A stretch of 64,000 nucleotides of DNA from assembly GCF_009193295.2 (NCBI RefSeq), contig NZ_CP059973.1, positions 5,022,001 through 5,086,000 of the forward strand, in the 5' to 3' direction. Position numbers and translations under genes: made by a program. The notes beneath the pieces were generated by a model. It made no database searches and was not told where the DNA came from. It worked only from the letters and a program-made list of their open reading frames with translations. The DNA comes from Bacteroides luhongzhouii. GTDB taxonomy: Bacteria; Bacteroidota; Bacteroidia; Bacteroidales; Bacteroidaceae. This document shows positions 33,924 to 43,342 of the stretch, piece by piece; the first letter of the stretch is position 1, and every line of letters starts with the position of its first letter.

Positions 33924-35966
33924 ATGAAAAAAAGAACATTTAATAAAGTGATCTTTGCAGTATTCAGCTGCCAATTCTTATCCATACCACTTTTTGCACA
34001 ACAGCAAAAGGTAGATACGACACATACATATTCTATTCCCGAAATAACAGTATCAGACCTCTATCAAACCCGCGAAATACGCTCAACCGCTCCCCTGCAA
34101 GTATTCTCCAAAGACGCCCTGAAAAACCTGCACGCCCTGCAAGTCTCCGACGCGGTGAAACACTTTGCCGGAGTGACTGTAAAAGATTACGGAGGCATCG
34201 GCGGACTGAAAACAGTATCCATACGAAGCCTGGGAGCCCAACATACCGCTGTCGGCTATGACGGAATTACCCTGACCGATTGCCAAACAGGCCAAATTGA
34301 TATAGGTCGCTTCTCGCTCGATAATGTTGACAGACTTTCTCTAAACAACGGACAAAGCGATAATATCTTCCAACCTGCCCGCTTCTTTGCAGCAGCAGGC
34401 ATACTGAATATCCAGACACTTACCCCACTATTCACGAAGGACAAAAAGACCAACGTAGCAGGAGCTTTCAAAACAGGTTCTTGGGGATTAGTCAATCCCT
34501 CCCTCCTGCTGGAACAACAATTCAATAAAACATGGAGCATGTCAGTCAGTGGCGAATGGATGTCCTCTGACGGACATTATCCATATACCCTGCGCTATGG
34601 AAGTGCAGAAGGAGATCTGTCCTCACGTGAGAAACGGAAAAATACAGACGTACAGACGTTCCGTGCTGAAGCCGGACTCTACGGCAACTTCTCCGATAAA
34701 GAACAATGGCGGTTGAAAGCCTACTACTTCCAGTCCTCCCGGGGACTACCCAAAGCTACAACCTTCTATAACGACCATTCCACACAACACTTGTGGGATA
34801 AAAACACTTTCATACAAAGTCAATACAAGAAAGAATTCAGTCAGCAATGGGTGTTCCAAACCTCTGCCAAGTGGAATTGGAGCTATCAACGTTATCTGGA
34901 CCCCGATACCAAGAACTCTTTAAAGAAAACGGAAAACAGCTATTATCAGCAGGAATATTACCTTTCCGCTTCTGTACTATACAGACTGTTGAGCAACCTC
35001 TCATTCTCTCTTTCCACCGACGGAAGCATCAACACCATGAACGCCGATCTAAACAACTTTGTACATCCCACGCGCTATTCATGGCTAACGGCATTCGCCG
35101 GCAAATACGTGAATGACTGGTTAACAATCTCCGCATCCGCATTGGCAACCGTTATCAATGAAGATGTAAAGAAAGGCGGCAGTGCCGGCAATCACCGTAA
35201 ACTAACCCCTTACGTAAGTGCCGCATTCAAACCTTTTCATCATGAAGAATTCCGTGTACGCTTCTTCTATAAAGATATTTTCCGCCTGGCAAGTTTCAAC
35301 GACTTATATTACGAAGAAGTAGGCAATACCCAACTAAAACCGGAAAAAGCCAAACAATACAACATCGGACTGACATACAGCAAGAATGTATGCCCATTCC
35401 TACCCTATTTGTCAGCAACCGTCGATGCTTATTATAATAAGGTTACAGATAAAATCATCGCTTATCCTACCAAGAACCTTGCCGTATGGAGCATGAAAAA
35501 CCTGGGTGAAGTTGACATCAAAGGCATTGATGCTACAGGAAGTCTCTCCCTCCAACCCTGGGAAAAAATCCGCATCAACCTCTCGGGTAACTACACATAC
35601 CAACGAGCATTAGACGTTACCCCACCCGATCCAAGCACGTATGAATCGACATACAAACATCAAATAGCTTACACTCCCCGCGTCTCCGCTTCGGGACAGG
35701 CAGGCGTCGAAACACCGTGGATCAATCTGTCTTATTCATTCCTTTTTTCCGGAAAACGCTATGCATTAGGACAAAACATTGCCGAAAACAGATTGGATAG
35801 CTATAGCGACCACAGCATTTCTGCAAGCCGTGATTTTCAGATCAGAAAAATCACGACCTCTCTCAGCGTGGAAGTATTGAACCTGATGGACAAGAATTAC
35901 GAGATTGTGAAATACTTCCCAATGCCCGGACGATCCGTAAGGGCTACAATAAAAATAAGATATTAA
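33924..35966 (+). CDS. btuB: BtuB-like TonB-dependent cobalamin receptor
   Basis: Outer-membrane receptor of 680 residues. Signal peptide (ending LFAQQ), plug domain (about 45-155: LQVSDAVKHFAGVTVKDYGGIGGLKTVSIRSLGAQHTAVGYDG) and a barrel ending in VRATIKIRY with a terminal aromatic residue. It lacks the carboxypeptidase-regulatory-like domain of SusC and has the size of BtuB-type receptors. Position directly behind a cobalamin riboswitch, and before a BtuG-like lipoprotein, assigns it to corrinoid uptake. Bacteroides often carry several such receptors with different corrinoid preferences; this one's preference is unknown. Confidence 0.88.
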   Translation: MKKRTFNKVIFAVFSCQFLSIPLFAQQQKVDTTHTYSIPEITVSDLYQTREIRSTAPLQVFSKDALKNLHALQVSDAVKHFAGVTVKDYGGIGGLKTVSIRSLGAQHTAVGYDGITLTDCQTGQIDIGRFSLDNVDRLSLNNGQSDNIFQPARFFAAAGILNIQTLTPLFTKDKKTNVAGAFKTGSWGLVNPSLLLEQQFNKTWSMSVSGEWMSSDGHYPYTLRYGSAEGDLSSREKRKNTDVQTFRAEAGLYGNFSDKEQWRLKAYYFQSSRGLPKATTFYNDHSTQHLWDKNTFIQSQYKKEFSQQWVFQTSAKWNWSYQRYLDPDTKNSLKKTENSYYQQEYYLSASVLYRLLSNLSFSLSTDGSINTMNADLNNFVHPTRYSWLTAFAGKYVNDWLTISASALATVINEDVKKGGSAGNHRKLTPYVSAAFKPFHHEEFRVRFFYKDIFRLASFNDLYYEEVGNTQLKPEKAKQYNIGLTYSKNVCPFLPYLSATVDAYYNKVTDKIIAYPTKNLAVWSMKNLGEVDIKGIDATGSLSLQPWEKIRINLSGNYTYQRALDVTPPDPSTYESTYKHQIAYTPRVSASGQAGVETPWINLSYSFLFSGKRYALGQNIAENRLDSYSDHSISASRDFQIRKITTSLSVEVLNLMDKNYEIVKYFPMPGRSVRATIKIRY

Positions 35967-35990
35967 CTATTATAAAGGTAAGATATTGAC

Positions 35991-37964
35991 GTGAAAAGGA
36001 AACTAATATATATATTCTCGTGCTGGCTGTCATTCATAATCTTATTTGTGGCATGTGATGATATGGAGGACAAGCCCTTCACATCAGGCATTATAGGCGA
36101 TCCGACAGAAACGGGTACCGCCGAATTATATGTATTATGCGAAGGACTGTTCAATCAGAACAATAGCTCGCTGGCACGTTTTTCTTTCGGCAACCAGCAA
36201 ATGGTTCGTGACTATTTCAAAGCAGTCAACCGCCGGGGATTAGGAGATACAGCCAACGATATGGCTATTTATGGAAGCAAGATATATGTGATAGTCAATA
36301 TCTCCAGTACGATAGAAGTGATAGACTTTCGTACGGGAAGCTCATTGAAACAGATTCAGATGTTGGCAGAAAACGGAAGTTCCCGGCAGCCACGCTACAT
36401 CGCTTTTCACAAAGAAAAGGCATACGTATGTTCATACGATGGAACCGTTGCACGTATAGACACCACCTCCCTATCCATAGAAGCTATCACATCAGTGGGA
36501 CGCAACCCCGACGGTATTTGTGTACAAAACGAAAAGTTATATATTTCCAATTCCGGCGGGTTGGACTATTCATCAGGACTGGGTGTAGACAACACGGTAT
36601 CTGTTGTCGATATTGCCACATTTAAAGAAAGTAGCAAACTAACAGTAGGCCCGAATCCCGGTAAAATAGCAGCAGGTCCGGACGAAACCGTTTATGTAGC
36701 CACCCGTGGCGAAGATGTAGAAGCCGGCGATTATAACTTCGTCAAGATAGATTGCCGGACAAACAAGGTTACTCAATCTAACGAGAAAGTGCAAAACTTC
36801 GCCATCGACGGAGACATAGCCTACCTATACAATTACAACTATACCACACAGACTTCTTCTATCAAGATGTTCAATCTGAAAACAGAAGAAACAATCCGTG
36901 AGAATTTCATAACCGATGGAACTGTAATAAAGACACCTTACGGTATCAACATCAACCCTTACAGCAACAATGTATATATCACCGAAGCCCGTGATTACAC
37001 CACTTACGGTGACCTACTTTGTTTCAACCAACAAGGACAACTCCTGTTCCGTCTGAACAACATCGGACTTAACCCGAATACAATCGCATTCAGTGACAAA
37101 GCCTCACAAAGCGATATTGATGACAACGATGATGAGAAAGAAAACCCTCTGGCTTTCGCCAATAAAGTATGGGAATATCGCCCAGCTCCCGGACAGTTTA
37201 TCAACACTACCACTTCAGCATATAAGGAGGGCTTTACTTATGATGATATACTAGAAGAAGCAACCCGCAGAATCCAGCAAAAATCACTCCTTACATTGGG
37301 AGGATTCGGCGGTTACATTGTTTTAGGGTTCCCACAATCCATTCCGAATGTAACAGGAGAATATGACTTCAAGATAAAAGGCAATGCTTACTATAACTCC
37401 AAAACCGGAACAGGAGCATTGGGCGGAAGTGCCGAACCGGGGATCGTATTTGTATCCAAAGATGTAAATGGTAATGGAAAGCCTGATGATGAGTGGTATG
37501 AATTGAAAGGAAGCGAATACGGGAAAGACACAGAAACACGCGGATATGAAATAACCTATCACCGTCCGAATCCTGCCAACCTAAAAGTTTTTTGGAAAGA
37601 CAATCAAGGCAACGAAGGATATATCTTCCGTAACAGCTTCCATAACCAGGAATCATATTATCCACTTTGGATAGAAAGTGATGAAATCACATTTCAGGGA
37701 ACACGTCTAAAAGATAATGCCGTTTTGGAGAATGGATTATGGGTAGGATATTGCTATCCGTGGGGATATGCAGACAACCATCCTAACAGCAAGGAAGGAA
37801 GTAATTTCAAGATAGATTGGGCTGTGGATAGCAATGGCAGTCCGGCAGACTTGGATCAAATCGACTTCGTGAAGATTATGACCGCAGTCAATCAGGATGC
37901 AGGACAAATGGGTGAAATATCAACCGAAGTCACAACGATCGAGAACTTACATTTCAAGAAATAA
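35991..37964 (+). CDS. BtuG-like surface cobalamin-binding lipoprotein with long C-terminal domain
   Basis: Lipoprotein of 657 residues starting at GTG, 24 bp after the receptor gene. Lipobox FVACDD. Residues about 45-375 show repeated beta-propeller blades (for example VSVVDIATFKESSKLTVGPNPGKIAAGPDETVYVATRG), as in DUF5074/YncE-like propellers and in BtuG. After an acidic linker (SDIDDNDDEKEN) comes a separate C-terminal domain (about 400-657) with a calcium-loop-like DVNGNGKPDDEW. BtuG caps BtuB at the surface and binds B12 very tightly. The gene order supports that role; the extra domain is unexplained. Confidence 0.8.
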   Translation: MKRKLIYIFSCWLSFIILFVACDDMEDKPFTSGIIGDPTETGTAELYVLCEGLFNQNNSSLARFSFGNQQMVRDYFKAVNRRGLGDTANDMAIYGSKIYVIVNISSTIEVIDFRTGSSLKQIQMLAENGSSRQPRYIAFHKEKAYVCSYDGTVARIDTTSLSIEAITSVGRNPDGICVQNEKLYISNSGGLDYSSGLGVDNTVSVVDIATFKESSKLTVGPNPGKIAAGPDETVYVATRGEDVEAGDYNFVKIDCRTNKVTQSNEKVQNFAIDGDIAYLYNYNYTTQTSSIKMFNLKTEETIRENFITDGTVIKTPYGININPYSNNVYITEARDYTTYGDLLCFNQQGQLLFRLNNIGLNPNTIAFSDKASQSDIDDNDDEKENPLAFANKVWEYRPAPGQFINTTTSAYKEGFTYDDILEEATRRIQQKSLLTLGGFGGYIVLGFPQSIPNVTGEYDFKIKGNAYYNSKTGTGALGGSAEPGIVFVSKDVNGNGKPDDEWYELKGSEYGKDTETRGYEITYHRPNPANLKVFWKDNQGNEGYIFRNSFHNQESYYPLWIESDEITFQGTRLKDNAVLENGLWVGYCYPWGYADNHPNSKEGSNFKIDWAVDSNGSPADLDQIDFVKIMTAVNQDAGQMGEISTEVTTIENLHFKK

Positions 37965-38000
37965 TCAATAATTAATTAATAACTAAAATCAGAAAAGAAC

Positions 38001-38786
38001 ATGAAGAAATTATCTTTATTATTACTGTTATCAGTATTTGTATTTTGTGGCTGTAGCGATGATGACGATACAAAAACATACGTGCTTAGCCTGCCCAATT
38101 ACGAAACTCATACACTTGATATGGGCGATCAAGAAAATCCGGATGATTCATGGTCTGTTAGTAGCGACTGGGGGACAACTAACTACAAATATAATCTATT
38201 AACAGACGCTAGTGGAATCTTTGAATTTGACTGTGTATCTTCAACATACGGTTTCTATTCAGATAGTTTTGCATTTACAAATTGTACAGAAAAAGATTGC
38301 CCAGACTTCGCAACTTATGATTATCGCGCTATCACTAAAAAAGGAGTAATCAATAATACATACGTTATCGTGGGAGCTGCCGGATATAAAATTGGAGAAA
38401 ATTCTGATAAAGAAGCCGCAATCCGTTTCAGAGACCACGACAACTCGAACAAATTGGAATCCTATAGAGTAAAAGGACTATATTTAACAAACTGTGTCTA
38501 TGCTTACAATAGTATGAAGGAAGGTAGTTCTATATTCGAAGGAAAAGATAAATTTGGAAATACAGATTCTTTCAAAATCATCATCTATAATATGGATAAA
38601 ACTCAAAGTGTAGAGTGCACTTTAGGTGAAGGAACCCAATTTGTAACTACATGGAAATGGGTAGACCTAACTTCATTAGGCGAAACTGAGGGATTGAAAT
38701 TCAATATCAAGACTACCAAAGAAAACCAGTGGGGTGCAATGACCCCAACCTATTTCTGTCTTGACGGTATTACTATCGAAGACTAA
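38001..38786 (+). CDS. DUF4465 lipoprotein, candidate surface corrinoid-binding protein
   Basis: Lipoprotein of 261 residues (lipobox FVFCGC then SDDDD, a strong surface-export-like signal). The mature part is beta-rich, with DSWSVSSDWGTTNYKYN near the start and TYFCLDGITIED at the end, as in the DUF4465 jelly-roll family. It is the third gene behind the B12 riboswitch. BtuH-type B12-binding lipoproteins are known from Bacteroides cobalamin loci, and I believe they belong to or near this family; that link is recalled, not shown here. Its codons look more AT-rich than those of the neighbours. Confidence 0.65.
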   Translation: MKKLSLLLLLSVFVFCGCSDDDDTKTYVLSLPNYETHTLDMGDQENPDDSWSVSSDWGTTNYKYNLLTDASGIFEFDCVSSTYGFYSDSFAFTNCTEKDCPDFATYDYRAITKKGVINNTYVIVGAAGYKIGENSDKEAAIRFRDHDNSNKLESYRVKGLYLTNCVYAYNSMKEGSSIFEGKDKFGNTDSFKIIIYNMDKTQSVECTLGEGTQFVTTWKWVDLTSLGETEGLKFNIKTTKENQWGAMTPTYFCLDGITIED

Positions 38787-38840
38787 ATAACCAACTGTTT
38801 GCTTGATCGGGATTGACATCAATCGACCGCATAATTTTAA

Positions 38841-38880
38841 AGAGCCGGATATTTTTTTAAGAAATCCGGCTCTCTTTCTA
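38841..38880 (+). terminator. intrinsic terminator of the cobalamin operon
   Basis: AGAGCCGGAT (38841-38850) and ATCCGGCTCT (38864-38873) form a perfect 10-bp stem followed by the pyrimidine-rich CTTTCTAT. Confidence 0.75.
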
Positions 38881-38957
38881 TCTACCCACTACATTTTGGT
38901 ATATTACCAGCCCATAGAGAAGTAATTCCAATAACTTTCACTAACAAAAAGACACTA

Positions 38958-38965
38958 TATATTTG
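38958..38965 (+). promoter_or_regulatory. -7 box for tryptophanase
   Basis: TATATTTG fits TAnnTTTG, 55 bp before the ATG at 39021. No tnaC-like leader peptide is visible in the short leader. Confidence 0.45.
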
Positions 38966-39020
38966 CTAATCACACAAATTTTAGCTACATTCGTCGTTCA
39001 AAACTATTAAATCTACGACA

Positions 39021-40394
39021 ATGGAATTACCTTTTGCTGAATCATGGAAAATAAAGATGGTAGAACCCATCCGGAAAAGCACACGTGAAGAACGCGAGCA
39101 ATGGATTAAAGAAGCACATTATAATGTCTTTCAACTCAAGTCAGAACAAGTTTATATCGATCTCATCACCGATTCCGGAACCGGAGCGATGAGCGACCGT
39201 CAATGGGCGGGAATGATGCTAGGCGATGAAAGCTACGCCGGAGCAACCTCCTTCTTTAAGTTGAAAGAGATGATTACGAAACTGACAGGATTCGAATATA
39301 TCATACCTACCCATCAAGGACGTGCCGCAGAAAACGTGCTTTTCTCTTATCTCGTGCATGAAGGAGACATTGTACCTGGCAACTCACACTTTGATACCAC
39401 CAAAGGGCACATCGAAGGACGTCATGCCATCGCATTAGACTGTACCATCGACGCTGCCAAACAAACTCAACTGGAAATCCCGTTCAAAGGAAATGTAGAC
39501 CCTGATAAATTGCAGAAAGCCCTGACAGAATATGCAGAACGAATTCCTTTTATCATCGTAACCATCACCAACAATACAGCCGGAGGACAACCTGTGTCCA
39601 TGCAAAACCTGCATGAAGTACGTGCCATCGCTGACAAATACGGCAAACCTGTACTTTTCGACTCTGCACGCTTTGCCGAAAACGCCTATTTCATCAAGAT
39701 GCGCGAAGAAGGTTATCAAGACAAAACCATCAAAGAAATCACACGGGAAATGTTCTCTCTAGCCGATGGTATGACAATGAGTGCCAAGAAAGATGGAATC
39801 GTCAATATGGGTGGATTTATTGCCACACGACGTGCAGACTGGTACGAAGGCGCAAAAGGTTTCTGCGTACAATACGAAGGCTATCTCACCTATGGAGGAA
39901 TGAACGGACGAGATATGAACGCCCTTGCCATCGGCCTGGATGAAAACACCGAATTCGACAATCTCGAAACACGTATCAAACAAGTGGAATACCTGGCAAA
40001 GAAACTGGATGAATACGGAATTCCTTACCAACGACCGGCCGGAGGCCACGCCATCTTCATTGATGCGCCTAAAGTACTGTCACACGTTCCCAAAGAAGAA
40101 TTCCCGGCACAGACGCTGACCATAGAACTTTATCTGGAAGCCGGCATCCGTGGATGCGAGATCGGTTATATCCTTGCCGACCGCGATCCGGTGACCCATG
40201 AAAATCGTTTTAACGGTCTTGATTTACTCCGCCTCGCCATTCCCCGCAGAGTATATACAGACAATCATATGAACGTAATAGCTGCCGCTCTCAAAAACGT
40301 ATATGAACGCAGAGAAAGCATAACCCATGGAGTGCGCATCGCTTGGGAAGCACCTTTAATGAGACATTTCACAGTTCAATTAGAAAGATTATAA
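39021..40394 (+). CDS. tnaA: tryptophanase
   Basis: PLP enzyme of 457 residues that cleaves L-tryptophan to indole, pyruvate and ammonia. The N-terminal MELPFAESWKIKMVEPI, THQGRAAENVLF (phosphate-binding region), NNTAGGQPVSMQNL, FDSARFAENAYFIK and MTMSAKKDG (PLP lysine near residue 256) are characteristic of tryptophanase; the closely related tyrosine phenol-lyase cannot be fully excluded by eye. Single gene with its own -7 box. It is the source of indole in gut Bacteroides. No tryptophan permease gene is adjacent. Confidence 0.92.
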   Translation: MELPFAESWKIKMVEPIRKSTREEREQWIKEAHYNVFQLKSEQVYIDLITDSGTGAMSDRQWAGMMLGDESYAGATSFFKLKEMITKLTGFEYIIPTHQGRAAENVLFSYLVHEGDIVPGNSHFDTTKGHIEGRHAIALDCTIDAAKQTQLEIPFKGNVDPDKLQKALTEYAERIPFIIVTITNNTAGGQPVSMQNLHEVRAIADKYGKPVLFDSARFAENAYFIKMREEGYQDKTIKEITREMFSLADGMTMSAKKDGIVNMGGFIATRRADWYEGAKGFCVQYEGYLTYGGMNGRDMNALAIGLDENTEFDNLETRIKQVEYLAKKLDEYGIPYQRPAGGHAIFIDAPKVLSHVPKEEFPAQTLTIELYLEAGIRGCEIGYILADRDPVTHENRFNGLDLLRLAIPRRVYTDNHMNVIAAALKNVYERRESITHGVRIAWEAPLMRHFTVQLERL

Positions 40395-40431
40395 ACTTAG
40401 AAAAGTAATAATAAACATCAGTTGAGGAAGT

Positions 40432-40520
40432 GATTGTTCCGATCAACCAGTGAGCTAAATAAAATTATTATTGCACTAAATAAATTATCTCATTAAAAAC
40501 AGAAAGGAATCGGAACAGTC
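40432..40520. repeat. 12-bp inverted repeat downstream of tnaA
   Basis: GATTGTTCCGAT (40432-40443) can pair with ATCGGAACAGTC (40509-40520), including one G-U pair. The inner 9 bp are perfect and the loop is 65 nt. No T run follows. It fills most of the 231-bp spacer and may be a structured RNA or a weak terminator. Confidence 0.4.
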
Positions 40521-40625
40521 GGTATGAACAGGCAATACTTTCTCCATTAACAAGAATAATTGTTCGCATAAAACAAAAGTGTTCCAAACGTGTTTATGTT
40601 ATAATCGAACTTAATACGCTAAATT

Positions 40626-40928
40626 ATGGCAGAAGATTATAAATTAATAGACAACGAAGATAAACATCGGTATGAATTTCAGATCGATGGTAAAATAGCC
40701 GAAATAGACTATATCAAATCAAACAATGGAGAAATATACCTTGTACATACGGAAGTACCCGCCTCATTAGGCGGCAAGGGAGTAGGCTCACAACTTGCAG
40801 AAAAAGTACTGACAGACATTGAACGACAAGGTTTACGCCTGGTACCGCTTTGCCCGTTTGTAGCCGGATATATTCACAAATATCCGGAATGGAAGCGAAT
40901 TGTAATGCGTGGTATTCATATTAAATAA
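40626..40928 (+). CDS. YjdJ-like small GNAT-fold N-acetyltransferase
   Basis: One hundred residues. The segment ASLGGKGVGSQLAEKVL is the acetyl-CoA loop of the short COG2388-type GNAT proteins, and LCPFVAGYIHKYPEW is their typical C-terminal motif. It lies 8 bp before the ferredoxin-like YjdI gene, the same pair as in E. coli and many bacteria. The biochemical substrate is unknown. Confidence 0.8.
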   Translation: MAEDYKLIDNEDKHRYEFQIDGKIAEIDYIKSNNGEIYLVHTEVPASLGGKGVGSQLAEKVLTDIERQGLRLVPLCPFVAGYIHKYPEWKRIVMRGIHIK

Positions 40929-40936
40929 ATACGGAT

Positions 40937-41161
40937 ATGGGAAAGAAAATAGAATACACCAATGGTGAACTAACCATTGTATGGCAGCCGGAATTATGCC
41001 AGCACGCCGGAATATGTGTAAAGATGTTACCCAATGTTTATCATCCTAAAGAAAGACCCTGGGTGCAAATAGAAAATGCGACAACGGAAGAATTAATTGC
41101 ACAAATCAGTAAATGTCCGTCAGGAGCATTGAGCTACCGACTTAACAAAAAAGAGAAGTAA
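40937..41161 (+). CDS. YjdI-like (4Fe-4S) mono-cluster protein
   Basis: Seventy-four residues. Conserved cysteines are in PELCQHAGICVKMLP and ISKCPSGALSY, the arrangement of the divergent YjdI mono-cluster ferredoxin-like family. It lacks the full four-Cys CxxCxxCxxxC pattern. Co-transcribed with the GNAT gene; the conserved pairing suggests an iron-sulfur-linked acetylation or redox role that is not defined. Confidence 0.8.
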   Translation: MGKKIEYTNGELTIVWQPELCQHAGICVKMLPNVYHPKERPWVQIENATTEELIAQISKCPSGALSYRLNKKEK

Positions 41162-41175
41162 ACCAACAGTAATAG

Positions 41176-41220
41176 AGGTCGTCCGAAAACCGTGGGTTCA
41201 TAAAATAATGAGGACGTCCT
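41176..41220. terminator. hairpin between convergent yjdI-like and PPTase genes
   Basis: AGGTCGTCC (41176-41184) and GGACGTCCT (41212-41220) pair over 9 bp with one mismatch. It sits between convergent genes and could serve both. Confidence 0.4.
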
Positions 41221-41235
41221 AAAGTGAAGTGACAT

Positions 41236-41868
41236 TCAACTCAATGTCCACGTCAATACAAAATCCGGACAGATACGATAACCGACAGAGTAAAGTACCT
41301 GCCGCTCCGTCGCCAACTCCTGAACCTGAAATGTTCCCTCCTCTTGAGGAATAAAATGCGTCAATCGGAGTTTACGAAGATCAGCGTCCGCGTTTTCCAT
41401 CCGTTTAAAAACGGCTTCCTTTGCCGACCAATGCAATAACAGTCCCCAGGTCACGTCTCCCTGATAAGGTTCCGCTTGCTCATCAGAACGGATATACCGA
41501 TCGGCTACCTTATGAACCCGTTGAGCATATTGCTCAATATCAATGCCCGCCGGAGTCAAAGAAGCAAGCATTACCGCCACATAACCTTTCGTATGAGAAA
41601 TACTGATAAAAAAAGAATGGTCCGTCAGATAAGGTTTTCCTTCGGGAGAATAACCGATTTCCTTATCCTCCTGCAACATAGAATACAACAAAACACGAAC
41701 GGACACCCATTCCATCTTACGGCGTTCGGAGACAAAGCGATTCAATTCCTGTTCACAGAAAACTCTGCGCGCATCCGGCAAGAGAGCCAACAGAACCTCC
41801 AAAGACTCCTCCATCTTCCAGACAGCCCACTGTATATCATCCGTCTTATATTGCAGAAATAACGCCAT
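41236..41868 (-). CDS. 4'-phosphopantetheinyl transferase (Sfp superfamily)
   Basis: Protein of 210 residues. Family motifs are FFISISHTKGYVAVMLA, PAGIDIEQYAQRVHKVADRY (GIDIE, magnesium-binding Asp and Glu) and LLHWSAKEAVFKRM (WSAKEA with the catalytic Glu and Lys). It moves phosphopantetheine from CoA to carrier proteins. Length fits the Sfp-like group more than AcpS. Its place beside gldE is a common Bacteroides arrangement. Confidence 0.88.
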   Translation of the reverse strand: MALFLQYKTDDIQWAVWKMEESLEVLLALLPDARRVFCEQELNRFVSERRKMEWVSVRVLLYSMLQEDKEIGYSPEGKPYLTDHSFFISISHTKGYVAVMLASLTPAGIDIEQYAQRVHKVADRYIRSDEQAEPYQGDVTWGLLLHWSAKEAVFKRMENADADLRKLRLTHFIPQEEGTFQVQELATERQVLYSVGYRICPDFVLTWTLS

Positions 41869-41911
41869 CTTACATTTGCTTGATTATGCTCTCAAAACTA
41901 TTATTCCAAGA

Positions 41912-43264
41912 TTATTCTTTCTCTTCCGAGCCTTCCATATCCTTCGGCAGAATTGTAAATTTCACTTTCAAGATACGACGACTGTCCATTTCGAGCACTT
42001 CAAACTCATAATGGTGATAAGTCACTTTCTCATGCAATGCCGGGAATTCTCCTTTAATTTCGAGCAACATACCCGCCAATGTATCCGCATCTCCTACCAC
42101 CTTTTCAAACTCGTCTTCGTCTACTTTCGCAATCTTATAGAAATCCGTCAACTGCGTCTTCGCTTCAAATATCCAGGTATGGTCATTCAAGACAACGTAT
42201 GTACGTTCTTCATCATCATATTCATCGTGAATCTCCCCCACAATCTCTTCGATAATATCCTCCATTGTCACCAGTCCGGAAGTTCCTCCAAACTCATCCA
42301 CAACAATGGCAATATGAATCTTGTTCGCCTGGAAATCGCGCAACAGATCATCAATCATCTTTGTTTCCGGCACAAAATAAGCCGGACGGATCAATGACTG
42401 CCAACGGAAATTATCCCCCTTGCTGACATGAGGCAACAGGTCTTTAATATACAATACCCCCTTGATATTATCCCGCGAACCGGAATAGATAGGAATACGC
42501 GAATAAGCATTTTCAATGATACATTGCATCACCTCCTTGAAAGAGGTACGGATATCCAGATCAACCATATCCAGACGTGATGTCATCACCTCCTTCACAG
42601 TTTCACCGCCGAAACGGATAATACCCTCCAAGATATTATTCTCTTCAGAAAGCTCCGCTTTATCTGTCAGCTCCAATGCGTGCGACAGTTCATCGACAGA
42701 AATATTGTGGCTCTTCTTTACAAAATGCTTATTTAAAAAAATAGTTGAATGTACAAGCACAGTAGCTATCGGACGAAACAGCTTTTCCAGGAAGTAAATC
42801 CCCGGTGCCGAGAAACGGCAAAAAGCCAATGTCTTCTGTGCCGAATAGATTTTCGGCATGATTTCACCGAACAATAATAACAGAAAAGTCAGGATGACGG
42901 TCAGTATCAGGAACTCTGCCAACGGAGAATGAAAAACAAATACATTCATAAAGAAGAAGTTGCAGAGCATGATAATGGTCACATTCACAAAGTTGTTTGT
43001 AATCAATATCGTTGCCAGGAGGCGTTCTGAATCCCCTAACAGGGCACTTATTTTTTCATCGGAAGGATGATTATGTTCATCAATATCATTCCGGTCGGAA
43101 GGAGTAAGTGAGAAAAATGCTATTTCGGAAGCCGAAGCAAAGCCGGAAGCAAGCAGGAGTATACCTGCCAGTACTATGGCAATAATAGCAGAGATAGAAG
43201 GAGTGTTTACGGTAATACCGTTGAAAATGTCAGCCAATTGGCTTAAATAACCATCTGAGTCCAA
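41912..43264 (-). CDS. gldE: GldE-like CNNM/CBS/CorC-domain membrane protein
   Basis: Protein of 450 residues. Hydrophobic N-terminal CNNM (DUF21) region (about 20-190, ASGFASASEIAFFSL), two CBS domains (about 210-340, VKEVMTSRLDMVDLD and HIAIVVDEFGGTSGLVTMEDI) and a C-terminal CorC/HlyC domain (about 360-440). This is the plan of gliding-motility protein GldE, which persists in non-gliding Bacteroides and may relate to magnesium or lipoprotein handling. The only plausible start is TTG at 43264; no ATG lies before the first membrane helix. The ssb and mutY genes upstream match the usual synteny. Confidence 0.85.
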   Translation of the reverse strand: MDSDGYLSQLADIFNGITVNTPSISAIIAIVLAGILLLASGFASASEIAFFSLTPSDRNDIDEHNHPSDEKISALLGDSERLLATILITNNFVNVTIIMLCNFFFMNVFVFHSPLAEFLILTVILTFLLLLFGEIMPKIYSAQKTLAFCRFSAPGIYFLEKLFRPIATVLVHSTIFLNKHFVKKSHNISVDELSHALELTDKAELSEENNILEGIIRFGGETVKEVMTSRLDMVDLDIRTSFKEVMQCIIENAYSRIPIYSGSRDNIKGVLYIKDLLPHVSKGDNFRWQSLIRPAYFVPETKMIDDLLRDFQANKIHIAIVVDEFGGTSGLVTMEDIIEEIVGEIHDEYDDEERTYVVLNDHTWIFEAKTQLTDFYKIAKVDEDEFEKVVGDADTLAGMLLEIKGEFPALHEKVTYHHYEFEVLEMDSRRILKVKFTILPKDMEGSEEKE

Positions 43265-43342
43265 AGAGTCTATATTTTAATTAAACAAAAGATAATGTGC
43301 CAAGAAGCTCGCGAAAACCGATTGGCACACTATCACATTATC

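Noticed and set aside
38787..39020. Search for a tnaC-like leader peptide
   Set aside because: Only a terminator and a -7 box are visible; no short frame with the needed Trp codon context was found.
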